Virus record (IMG/VR): IMGVR_UViG_3300021601_000049
Span: 1 to 30,914 of that record
Reading direction: 5' to 3' (one strand)
DNA length: 30,914 bases
Source of the DNA: a virus
Within the stretch, counting starts at the first letter, position 1, and each line of letters starts with the position of its first letter. Positions 1 through 6,557 of this stretch are shown here, one piece after another. The notes under the pieces were generated by a model. It was not told the DNA's origin. It did not search any database and saw only the letters and a list, made by a program, of their open reading frames with translations. A program made the position numbers and the translations under genes.

Positions 1-404
1 CTATTATTCTTCTGCTTAGATAATATCTGGTATTGATCATGTGTAGTAAGTTTGAATATAGTACTACCATCTAATGAGGTTATTGACCTTATCATTGGGC
101 CATACTTCCCTTCAGTAAATACTGGTATACTATCACATGTCTTTCTGAATGTTGCATAACTCTTGATTCCCATACAACCAGCTTCTACCTTATCACATTC
201 ATCTAATGCAACGTAGTCTAATGTCTCATATACACTGTTCATAGCCATCATAGACTTCTTCTCATCTAGTCTCTTAATGGCTAGAGATACATGCTTCTTA
301 AAGATTGAGTAAATGAACTTATCAGTTAACCAAGAATCTTGTCTATCTTGCTTAATAAGCCCACGTATTCTAGAGATCACATCACCTATTACTAGTGCAG
401 ACAT
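1..404 (-). CDS. Conserved phage structural protein, C-terminus outside window
   Basis: The frame opens at ATG 404 and stays open for 134 codons to the window edge, so the C-terminus is missing. The start lies 6 bases after the stop of the 207-residue gene. The protein begins MSALVIGDVISRIRGLIKQ and continues with WLTDKFIYSIFKKH, then a segment (about 61-80) with YETLDYVALDECDKVEAGC, then KYGPMIRSITSLDGS at about 102-116. The pattern of a helical N-terminus, ETLDYV-x-L-x-E-x-DKVEA-x-C and 'PMIRSITSLDGS' recalls a virion protein widespread in crAss-like and other Bacteroidota phages. That is recollection of the family, not a search. A connector or tail-tube role is possible but unproven. It probably shares the transcript started by the promoter at 1042. 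Confidence 0.7.
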   Translation of the reverse strand, partial: MSALVIGDVISRIRGLIKQDRQDSWLTDKFIYSIFKKHVSLAIKRLDEKKSMMAMNSVYETLDYVALDECDKVEAGCMGIKSYATFRKTCDSIPVFTEGKYGPMIRSITSLDGSTIFKLTTHDQYQILSKQKNN

Positions 405-410
405 ATACTA

Positions 411-1034
411 TTAATCTTTTCCAAAATACATAGGGCGAGCTTTTTTCCACTCTGCCCTGGTATCCCGGATAAATGAACTTATAAAGTTATTCTTACGTAC
501 ATGAAAATACATTCTCCAATTCTCAGTATATGCCTTACATGCTATACTACGCATTTCTTGACCAGGTTTAAACATCCACATTCCAGCACCTTCAAACCTG
601 AACTTTGCCTCATAGTTAGTATAATATATCCTGGCTATATTACCTTCTGTATGTGGATTAGCGAATATCCTGACCTCTTCAAGGGTCATAGACACCTTCT
701 TATTAACAATACTATCCTTGGTCTTTACACTAGGGTTAGCAATCTGAGGGCCAGTACCCATGAATATATGTCCTAGATTAGCCGGTAACTCTGCCCCTTC
801 TCTAGTGAATAAACACTGTGTTCTGATTACTTCTTTATTACACCGGTTAATCATCTTCTTGATCTCCTTATTAGTGTACTTCTCTACATTAGGATATACA
901 AGTTTCAGCCTGGTATAAAAGTCAAGTATTTTGCCAGTAGAGTTATCTAATCTCTTATTCTTTAGTACATCAAAGTTGAGTAACCTTAGTCTAGGTGCAG
1001 TAACATCTGGTTTTTTAAATGGTATCTTCTCCAT
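411..1034 (-). CDS. Conserved hypothetical phage protein, 207 aa
   Basis: A basic, mostly soluble protein with no membrane segment. The N-terminus (KKPDVTAPRLRLL) leads to a helical part with KEIKKMINRCNKEV at about 56-69, then REGAELPANLGHIFMGTG at about 78-95. The second half has IYYTNYEAKFRFEGAGMWMF. This 'CN..V....EG.ELP..LG.IF.G' then 'IFYTNY..KYRF....W.FKP' layout is one I associate with a small conserved protein of crAss-like phages; its function is unknown to me. ATG 1034 is only 7 bases downstream of the TAACTTAGTA promoter element, so the mRNA may be nearly leaderless. It is the first gene of the last transcription unit in the window. No catalytic motif is visible. Confidence 0.8.
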   Translation of the reverse strand: MEKIPFKKPDVTAPRLRLLNFDVLKNKRLDNSTGKILDFYTRLKLVYPNVEKYTNKEIKKMINRCNKEVIRTQCLFTREGAELPANLGHIFMGTGPQIANPSVKTKDSIVNKKVSMTLEEVRIFANPHTEGNIARIYYTNYEAKFRFEGAGMWMFKPGQEMRSIACKAYTENWRMYFHVRKNNFISSFIRDTRAEWKKARPMYFGKD

Positions 1035-1041
1035 AATACAG

Positions 1042-1074
1042 TACTAAGTTACACCTTTCAGGTTATACAAACAA
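1042..1074 (-). promoter_or_regulatory. Putative Bacteroidota-type promoter for the 207-aa gene
   Basis: On the minus strand TTGTTTG begins at 1074 and TAACTTAGTA spans 1051-1042, giving 23 bases from start to start. TAACTTAG matches 7 of 8 positions of the known Bacteroidota -7 box TAnnTTTG, and TTG is in the place of the -33 box. The same arrangement recurs at 7859-7891 and 15759-15791. It follows a terminator-like hairpin (1112-1147). Transcription would start about 5 bases before ATG 1034. Confidence 0.6.
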
Positions 1075-1111
1075 CCAATTCACTGAATAAACTTACCAGA
1101 TGGTATAATAT

Positions 1112-1147
1112 GAAAAAGCCCCTCTGTATATACAAAGAGAACCTTTT
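1112..1147 (-). terminator. Probable intrinsic terminator after the 314-aa gene
   Basis: In the minus-strand RNA, AAAAG at 1147-1143 pairs with CUUUU at 1118-1114. After one mismatch the stem continues through UUCUCU/AGAGGG with two G-U pairs, around a loop rich in UAUA. A run of five U ends the structure. It lies between the stop at 1174 and the promoter at 1042-1074, where a unit boundary would be expected. Confidence 0.55.
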
Positions 1148-1173
1148 CACCTCTAGGGAACCAACACCTAAAG

Positions 1174-2118
1174 TTAAAACAGTGGTAGATAAAAATCTTT
1201 AGTATCTACTAGTATACCATCTTCCCAATAAAAAAGCATCTGATATAGTAGAGAAGAAGATAGATATGTTGATCCCTGTGTAAGTTCTATAGTAGCATTA
1301 AGTAACCCATTTGTACTAGGAGTGAATGTTAGAGTACCTACTGTTGTATGTGTAGCCTGCTCTCTTACTAGTATAGTAAATGTTGTGTATATACCAGTAC
1401 CTGCTGCATATACATAATCCTGAATCCAGGATACTAGTAAATTACCGGCAATAGGATTACCACTGAGGTTTGTCTCTGTTACATTAAAAGCGTTGAGAGT
1501 AAATGATGGTAATCTCAAAGGGTCTCCATTCCATGTAGTTGTACCAGAAGTAGATCCTGATGTAGAATAAAACTCAAAGTATGCAGGTGTTCTTACAGGG
1601 TCTAGTTGTTGTAATGATCCCCCATTACTGAATGATGGAGATATAGTATCTATTCTAACATTAGTAATAACCTCTGCTGCACTATTAGGATCTGGTGCCA
1701 ATACTACTATAGCACTTGTACTATTAGCTGGATAAGATGCTGTAAAGTTGACAATACCTGCTGATGAACTAGTAAAATGCCCTGTTATAACATTAATATA
1801 AGGGTTAGCATATGTACTAGTTATAGTAGCCAGATAATGTAATGGATTAGCCTGTACAGATACTGCTACAGCCACTGTGCCATAGCCATTAACACCAAAT
1901 GGGTCACCTGCAGACACATTATCAGAACAGCAATTACCCTGTATATATCCCTCATAAGATGCTGGTGCAGATACAGCAATCTGTACAGTAGTACCACTGG
2001 AAGTTGATCCGGAAGTATCTAGTTCTGTATATGTACTAGCACTCATTCTCCTATATAGTGCCTTATACCCACAAGATGGATGTTGTACAGGATTAGTCCA
2101 ATGCAATGTTAAATTCAT
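1174..2118 (-). CDS. Fn3-like beta-rich virion/adhesion protein, 314 aa
   Basis: The protein is low in charge and rich in Thr, Ser, Gly and Ala, typical of a secreted or virion surface beta protein. The N-terminal ~70 residues (LTLHWTNP, YKALYRRM, SSGTTVQIAV, YIQGNCC) read as a fibronectin type III-like unit. A similar unit (YIKIKYR, SSGTTATISG, YDIQVVNV) begins the neighbouring 181-residue protein, so the two may be partners or a split pair. The middle and C-terminal parts look like further beta domains (FTILVREQATHTTVGTLTF). The start ATG 2118 overlaps the upstream stop as ATGA, so translation is coupled. A role in tail, appendage or host binding is an inference. Confidence 0.75.
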   Translation of the reverse strand: MNLTLHWTNPVQHPSCGYKALYRRMSASTYTELDTSGSTSSGTTVQIAVSAPASYEGYIQGNCCSDNVSAGDPFGVNGYGTVAVAVSVQANPLHYLATITSTYANPYINVITGHFTSSSAGIVNFTASYPANSTSAIVVLAPDPNSAAEVITNVRIDTISPSFSNGGSLQQLDPVRTPAYFEFYSTSGSTSGTTTWNGDPLRLPSFTLNAFNVTETNLSGNPIAGNLLVSWIQDYVYAAGTGIYTTFTILVREQATHTTVGTLTFTPSTNGLLNATIELTQGSTYLSSSLLYQMLFYWEDGILVDTKDFYLPLF

Positions 2119-2660
2119 GATAATGTTGCTGTTGTTCCAGAAGGATTAGCACACAATGCCAGTTCTTCAGTAGTGAATATATATGTAAAAGTTCTTGTAA
2201 ACTGATTAGCTGCCGGTGTTATAGTCAAATAGTACTTAGTAAGTGGTGTAAGACCAGTAAAGGTATCAGTTATAGTACTGGTAGGCGTTAATATATGAGT
2301 AGCTATAATACTACCTGGTGTACTAAACTCTGCTACAGTACATGTGTATGTATCTATATCCGGAGATAGGTTAAGGAATGAGTATGCCATTGTTGTATTA
2401 GTAGGACTCACTAATGGGCCAGGGTCAGTGATCCATATAGACTGATTAATAGCAGATGCCGGATTATCAGAGCCATTCACATTAACTACCTGTATATCAT
2501 ACAAATAATCATTAGTACAACCACTAATAGTAGCAGTAGTACCAGAAGAAGCTATATTAAATGATGTCCATACAGAAGCTCCTGTTAACCGGTACTTAAT
2601 CTTAATATACTGGGTACCTGCAGTATTGGCTATTGTAAATGGTACTGTAAATGTTGCCAT
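2115..2660 (-). CDS. Fn3-like domain protein, probable virion component, 181 aa
   Basis: Residues 1-65 form a fibronectin III-like pattern: TVPFTIAN, then YIKIKYRLTGASVWTSF, then SGTTATISG and YLYDIQVVNVNG. A second beta unit covers about 85-170, with a strand-turn signature LTPLTKYYLTITP and a last strand FTYIFTTEE. These motifs are common in phage virion decoration and host-adhesion proteins. It is Thr-rich, with only two Cys. Its stop TGA overlaps the ATG of the 314-residue gene. The exact virion position cannot be told from sequence. Confidence 0.75.
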   Translation of the reverse strand: MATFTVPFTIANTAGTQYIKIKYRLTGASVWTSFNIASSGTTATISGCTNDYLYDIQVVNVNGSDNPASAINQSIWITDPGPLVSPTNTTMAYSFLNLSPDIDTYTCTVAEFSTPGSIIATHILTPTSTITDTFTGLTPLTKYYLTITPAANQFTRTFTYIFTTEELALCANPSGTTATLS

Positions 2661-2675
2661 GATATATTATTAATA

Positions 2676-3155
2676 TTAAGGAGCAGATGGTGTTATGGGA
2701 CCTATGATAGGAGTAGTTCCCCCAGGTATACTAGGGCAAGCTGCTACCAGATTACAAAAAGTTGTAGAGGCTAGTGTATCTAATCCAATGATATTCAATC
2801 CATTAATCCAGAATGCTGGTGTACATAAAGCAGATAAAAACTGAGTAAGTGTAGTACCTTCTACTATACCCAAGCAAGGAATAGATGGTAATTGCACACA
2901 GTCTGTAGGTGTACTGTCCACACAAGGATTACATGGTATAGGTGCTACTTGTTTACCTCCTGCTCCTGTACATACTCCATTAGGCCAGTTAGGTGTATTA
3001 GATGCATTATCTATAGCTACTGACCATGAATAACCTGGAGGACAACACCCACAAGATACCGGTAAAGGTAATACAGTGTAGTCTGGTGGACATGAACAAG
3101 AGAGCCCTGAAGAGCATCTTGAACATAATGAGTTATTATTATTGCAGTTACACAT
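2676..3155 (-). CDS. Cysteine-rich protein with CPxG module, 159 aa
   Basis: The protein has 17 cysteines in 159 residues, nine of them in the first 38 (MCNCNNNNSL then CSRC, SCSCPP, SCGCCPPGYSW). Residues 37-62 form a CCPPGYSW...NGVC module that recurs in the 166- and 284-residue proteins nearby. Residues 85-97, DCVQLPSIPCLGI, match DCIQSQVPAVPCLSI in the 166-residue protein, so the two are probably diverged paralogues. The C-terminus is Pro/Thr/Ile-rich (TTPIIGPITPSAP). There is no signal peptide. I do not recognise a named family. The setting suggests a small virion protein whose cysteines bind metal or form disulfides in mature particles. Confidence 0.7.
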   Translation of the reverse strand: MCNCNNNNSLCSRCSSGLSCSCPPDYTVLPLPVSCGCCPPGYSWSVAIDNASNTPNWPNGVCTGAGGKQVAPIPCNPCVDSTPTDCVQLPSIPCLGIVEGTTLTQFLSALCTPAFWINGLNIIGLDTLASTTFCNLVAACPSIPGGTTPIIGPITPSAP

Positions 3156-3156
3156 A

Positions 3157-4326
3157 TTATCTATAAGTTATTATATCAATATCAAATGCCCCTGATGCTG
3201 ATGTAGGTGTTACCATATTCATTGTTACCTTACCCGGATCATATACCAAGTAAGGTTGTACCCCTCCTGTAGCTACCTGTGCAGAGGAGAACCCATTCTT
3301 ATATGTTATTGTAGCAGCCCTTGGAGTATATGATAGATTATTCACCAAGACTACTGCAGTAGTTCCAGAGGATACTATATGAGAAAAGTTACTCACGTCT
3401 GCTGTTCCTGTTATACTGCCAGCACTATTAGCTATATTATCAATAGTCTTTATAACCATCTTCTCACATGTAGTTCCTAGTGATGCACTAGTAACCTTAC
3501 TATTAATAGTAACCTGATACGTAATAGATGTTGCTGATAGTGTAGACCCGGAAGTGTTTAAAGTCAAAGGATTGACATCCGTAGATTGTGTAAGTATATT
3601 AAAACCTGTAGTATATATGTTACCCGATGTATCTGTTATTGTAACAGTACTGCCATTATCCGCATATGCAGTAGGAATATAACTGTAACCACTAAAGAAT
3701 ATAGAGAATACAAGGGATGATGTATTAACAGCCTGATAGTCTATAATAACCTGTGCACATGTAGGTGTAACTGCTGCAAGAACCTTAGTGATACCAGCCC
3801 TGGCATCTAAGTAGGCAAGTGCAAGATCATTAGTAAGTCCTGCTGTATTAGTAATAGCATTATTCCAACCTGGTAAAGCGGCCATTGCACTATTCTGAGA
3901 GAAGGCTGGTGCCACATTAAGAGCACTGATATTAAGTGCAGCTACTGCAGTTGATAGTGCTGTAGTAGATCCTAGTGCAGTAATATAAGCACACTCACTA
4001 GCTGTCAGTGAAGCTACCTGAGTATCTATCTGTGTAGTTACATTACCATTAAGACACCCTCCATTGACATACAACATGAAAGTAGTGCCGGATGATTGTA
4101 TAGCAGCTACCTCAGATTCCAATGTCGTTATCCTGGTATTGTAAGAAGCTAGTGTAGCATCTATCAGATTAACGTGTGTAATCAAGGTACTAAGATTAGC
4201 CCCTATAAGCTCTGTATAATCATTAGGATATAGTCTATCCACAAGATCCCCATTAGCATCTGTATACCTGAGATTAACAGCTACTGTAAGTGGTGTGTTT
4301 AATACATATGGTTGTACTGGTGGCAT
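3157..4326 (-). CDS. Probable virion protein with short coiled coil, 389 aa
   Basis: The N-terminus is a short beta segment (VAVNLRYTDANGDLVDRLYP). It is followed by a coiled coil at about 42-78, where leucines and isoleucines fall in heptads (LSTLITHVNLIDATLASYNTR...LESEVAAIQS), suggesting oligomerisation. The rest is Ala/Ser/Thr-rich, helical at about 105-195 and then beta-rich (VTITDTSGNIYTTGF; ATITYKNGFSS). The C-terminus, ASGAFDIDIITYR, resembles a phage structural domain end. It sits between two cysteine-rich genes with small gaps on both sides (1 and 9 bases). No enzyme motif is visible; an appendage or baseplate role is a guess. Confidence 0.7.
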   Translation of the reverse strand: MPPVQPYVLNTPLTVAVNLRYTDANGDLVDRLYPNDYTELIGANLSTLITHVNLIDATLASYNTRITTLESEVAAIQSSGTTFMLYVNGGCLNGNVTTQIDTQVASLTASECAYITALGSTTALSTAVAALNISALNVAPAFSQNSAMAALPGWNNAITNTAGLTNDLALAYLDARAGITKVLAAVTPTCAQVIIDYQAVNTSSLVFSIFFSGYSYIPTAYADNGSTVTITDTSGNIYTTGFNILTQSTDVNPLTLNTSGSTLSATSITYQVTINSKVTSASLGTTCEKMVIKTIDNIANSAGSITGTADVSNFSHIVSSGTTAVVLVNNLSYTPRAATITYKNGFSSAQVATGGVQPYLVYDPGKVTMNMVTPTSASGAFDIDIITYR

Positions 4327-4335
4327 ATTATAATA

Positions 4336-4836
4336 TTATGGTCCTGGTGGAATATTAACCCCTTTGCATGGATCACAGCAGGGTGTCTTTGATATTATTA
4401 AATTCAGTATACCAGCTAATGTAGTTGGTTTAGGAGTAGGATTAGGTGTAGTAGTCATTACAGGTACATTAGTAGTTAGCATATGTGGTGTAGCTACAGT
4501 CTGGCAATAACCGGGTGTACCATTAACAACAAATGCTCCACTGTCTGCTATAAACTCCTGACCAATAGGACATACCCATTCTACTAATGTAGCCTGATAT
4601 AAGCATCCCAGGTCAACAGCAGAAAAGTCTAGTATAGGTGTTGGTGTAGGTGTAGGACTACTAAGATCCTTAATAATACCACATATAGCGTTACTCTGTG
4701 CATAGTCTACATCAGTCTGACTAGCTCCTGCACATATACTCAAACAGGGTACAGCAGGTACCTGTGACTGTATACAGTCACTACTGATTGGCTTATCACA
4801 ACTTTTACTCTGTATATTGCTGTTTACTGGTATCAT
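4336..4836 (-). CDS. Cysteine-rich Pro/Thr-linker protein, 166 aa
   Basis: Residues 20-34 (DCIQSQVPAVPCLSI) match a segment of the 159-residue protein. A PTPTPTP linker lies at 61-67. A CPIGQEF...GYCQT module spans 89-113. A second Pro/Thr-rich linker (TTTPNPTPKPTT) is followed by a terminal Cys cluster, CCDPCKG. Linkers of this kind are common in modular surface proteins and are potential O-glycan sites. Start ATG 4836 is 5 bases from the TAACTTAGTA element, so a transcript from that promoter would be close to leaderless. Function unknown; virion surface is inferred. Confidence 0.65.
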   Translation of the reverse strand: MIPVNSNIQSKSCDKPISSDCIQSQVPAVPCLSICAGASQTDVDYAQSNAICGIIKDLSSPTPTPTPILDFSAVDLGCLYQATLVEWVCPIGQEFIADSGAFVVNGTPGYCQTVATPHMLTTNVPVMTTTPNPTPKPTTLAGILNLIISKTPCCDPCKGVNIPPGP

Positions 4837-4841
4837 ATCAC

Positions 4842-4866
4842 TACTAAGTTAAGAAAAAATGTTTGT
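4842..4866 (-). promoter_or_regulatory. Promoter-like TAACTTAGTA overlapping a stop codon
   Basis: TAACTTAGTA occupies 4851-4842 on the minus strand. Its first three bases are the TAA stop of the 284-residue gene (4849-4851). A TTG lies about 22-25 bases upstream, though the spacing is not exactly the 23 seen at the best copies. The ATG of the 166-residue gene is 5 bases beyond the element. Confidence 0.45.
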
Positions 4867-5703
4867 ATCACAACAATTCTTTTGTGTAAAAGGAGAATCT
4901 CCAGTAGTTGGATATTGTAATATAATAGAATCAGGTACCTTATCAGTACATGGTATTAGAGGAGAATATACTCCAGAAGCATCTATACACCGGGGTACAC
5001 ATTCTATAGGATCTACTATATCAGTAGCAGATACTCCCTGACAATAACCCAATAATGATATATATATGTATCCATTAGGACAACAAGGACATGGTATTGT
5101 AGGACTAGTACTAGTAACTATAGTAGTAGGAGTACATGTATATGTAGAACCACTAGAACTATAGCAGTTCCCATTAGGTAATCTACTCTCTGATCCTGAT
5201 GTAGAAGGACCACGACCTAATACTACAGGTACTGCAGTAGCACATATATTCTGAGGAGCACCTGGAAATACTCTTAATGTACCAGTAATCCCATTACAAT
5301 AAGAAATAGAATAGTCATACCATGTGGTATTAGTAGTAATAGTATAACAAGTGCATCCTGGTGCCGGTGGAGTAGTAATAGTACCCTCACATAAACCAGT
5401 AGTACTGTTGTATGTAGATCCTTTAGGACAGCAGTTAAGCTGATTACTAGTAGTTACTCTGGTTGTATTAGGACCACAGCAGTCTACTATAGAATGTCCC
5501 TGAGATGCTATGAATAACTCATTGTTACAATCTCCGGATGCAAGTTCCTGAAAATCACATAGTCTCTTACGCATATTAGTAAGATAAGCTGGATATGTTT
5601 TATAACCTACCTCAATACCCCATTCACCCTGCATGTACAATGCAAAGTATAAAGAAGAGAAGTTCTTATCAATCTCTTCTGAATGTAATCTGAGGTTTTC
5701 CAT
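4849..5703 (-). CDS. Cysteine-rich protein with two CCPxG modules, 284 aa
   Basis: The N-terminal ~60 residues are charged and helical (LRLHSEEIDKNFSSLYF...NMRKRLCDFQELASG). Two copies of the cysteine module follow: CCPKGSTYNSTTGLCEG at 91-107 and CCPNGYIYISLLGYCQG at 207-223. A Thr/Ser-rich stretch with CTCY and NGNC lies between them. The C-terminus has more paired cysteines (IECVPRC, NCC). The module loosely resembles eukaryotic GCC2/GCC3 or EGF-like 'CPxG' repeats, but I make no homology claim. ATG 5703 lies inside the end of the 79-residue gene with a 35-base overlap in another frame, suggesting coupled translation. Probably a virion protein. Confidence 0.7.
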   Translation of the reverse strand: MENLRLHSEEIDKNFSSLYFALYMQGEWGIEVGYKTYPAYLTNMRKRLCDFQELASGDCNNELFIASQGHSIVDCCGPNTTRVTTSNQLNCCPKGSTYNSTTGLCEGTITTPPAPGCTCYTITTNTTWYDYSISYCNGITGTLRVFPGAPQNICATAVPVVLGRGPSTSGSESRLPNGNCYSSSGSTYTCTPTTIVTSTSPTIPCPCCPNGYIYISLLGYCQGVSATDIVDPIECVPRCIDASGVYSPLIPCTDKVPDSIILQYPTTGDSPFTQKNCCDTNIFS

Positions 5704-5908
5704 ACTGTGTATGTGTAAAGAGGTTTCTTGGTCTGTTAATATTCTGTACCTGTATAGCCGGTGTAACTGTTACATGTGCAGTAAGTCCTTGCTCATATCC
5801 AGGGTTACACCTGGTACATCCTTGTGTACCATCAATAGCAGTAGCAGCATGGCACCCCTGGCAGGTACAGCAATATCCTTGGCATCGAGGGCAAGTAAAA
5901 GCTCCCAT
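5669..5908 (-). CDS. Small cysteine-rich zinc-ribbon-like protein, 79 aa
   Basis: The first 34 residues hold eight cysteines: CPRC at 6-9, CCTC at 13-16, C19, and CTRC at 31-34. The spacing would suit one or two zinc knuckles or disulfides. NPGYEQG follows the last pair, like the start of the CPxG modules in neighbouring proteins. The rest is Thr/Val-rich and then basic (PQITFRRD). It fits between the 184-residue gene (19-base gap) and the 284-residue gene (35-base overlap). The long overlap makes the C-terminus less certain. The cysteine pattern and placement are the grounds for calling it real. Confidence 0.55.
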   Translation of the reverse strand: MGAFTCPRCQGYCCTCQGCHAATAIDGTQGCTRCNPGYEQGLTAHVTVTPAIQVQNINRPRNLFTHTQYGKPQITFRRD

Positions 5909-5927
5909 AAGTTGGTTCTTTATGAGG

Positions 5928-6482
5928 TTAACAAAATGGTTTCCTTGTAGACATCTTATCCATTAACATATTAGCATAACGAAGTTGATTAATACCATCA
6001 TCTAGTGTGTGGCAATTCTCAACAGTAACCTTGGCTGATAGTATAAAGTTGTATATAATGTCTAACTCTCTTAATAAATACTCAGTCTCTTTATCCGGTA
6101 AACAACATGGTAGGTTAACAGCACACAATAGCTTATAGTATCTGTTCATTGCCTTAACAGTCCTAAGATGATCATACTCTACATATACCTTGTCATTAGG
6201 TGCTACACTGTACCTGAGATGATATATACCATCTGGTATACAAGGAAGACTATTAGTGCAGTTTCCTATACTAGTAAGTCCTAGTGTACAGGCATTGAGT
6301 ATTAATCTGAATCCTGATGCCAAAGGATCAATAGATGTAGGCGTCTTGTAATCTGGTGCCAGTATCTGTATATTAAGACAGGTTACTGGTAAAGCAGGGT
6401 CATATATAGAAATATCATCAAGACGAAATATTCCCTCATTGACTGTGTCCATTATCTGTAATCCTAATATATGCTTCCCCAT
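5928..6482 (-). CDS. Conserved Bacteroidota-phage structural protein, 184 aa
   Basis: The N-terminal half is beta-rich (IMDTVNEGIFRLDDISIYDP; SGFRLILNACTLG; DGIYHLRYSVAPNDKVYVEYDHLRTV, about 84-109). The C-terminal half is helical, with ETEYLLRELDIIYNFILSAK. 'DGIYH.RYS..PN..VYVEYDHLR...MNRY' is a pattern I associate with a conserved protein of Bacteroidota phages, usually annotated only as structural or hypothetical. Several cysteines are present (CLPC, CC). The two-part build, a beta head and a helical bundle, would suit a tail or appendage component. Start ATG 6482 follows a stable hairpin at 6507-6534. Confidence 0.75.
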   Translation of the reverse strand: MGKHILGLQIMDTVNEGIFRLDDISIYDPALPVTCLNIQILAPDYKTPTSIDPLASGFRLILNACTLGLTSIGNCTNSLPCIPDGIYHLRYSVAPNDKVYVEYDHLRTVKAMNRYYKLLCAVNLPCCLPDKETEYLLRELDIIYNFILSAKVTVENCHTLDDGINQLRYANMLMDKMSTRKPFC

Positions 6483-6506
6483 ATTATTGTGTTTCTTTAA
6501 CCAATA

Positions 6507-6534
6507 AGAGGAGTGAGCATATGCCCACCCCTCT
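6507..6534 (-). terminator. Strong hairpin between virion genes, terminator or processing site
   Basis: In the minus-strand RNA, AGAGGGGUGGGC (6534-6523) pairs with GCUCACUCCUCU (6518-6507) around an AUAU loop. All 12 pairs form, two of them G-U. On the plus strand those two become A-C mismatches, so the fold favours minus-strand RNA. Only a weak U-rich run (UAUUGGUU) follows, so it may act as a partial terminator, stabiliser or processing site. Confidence 0.5.
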
Positions 6535-6557
6535 ATCTATGGTTAGTTATGAGCAAA

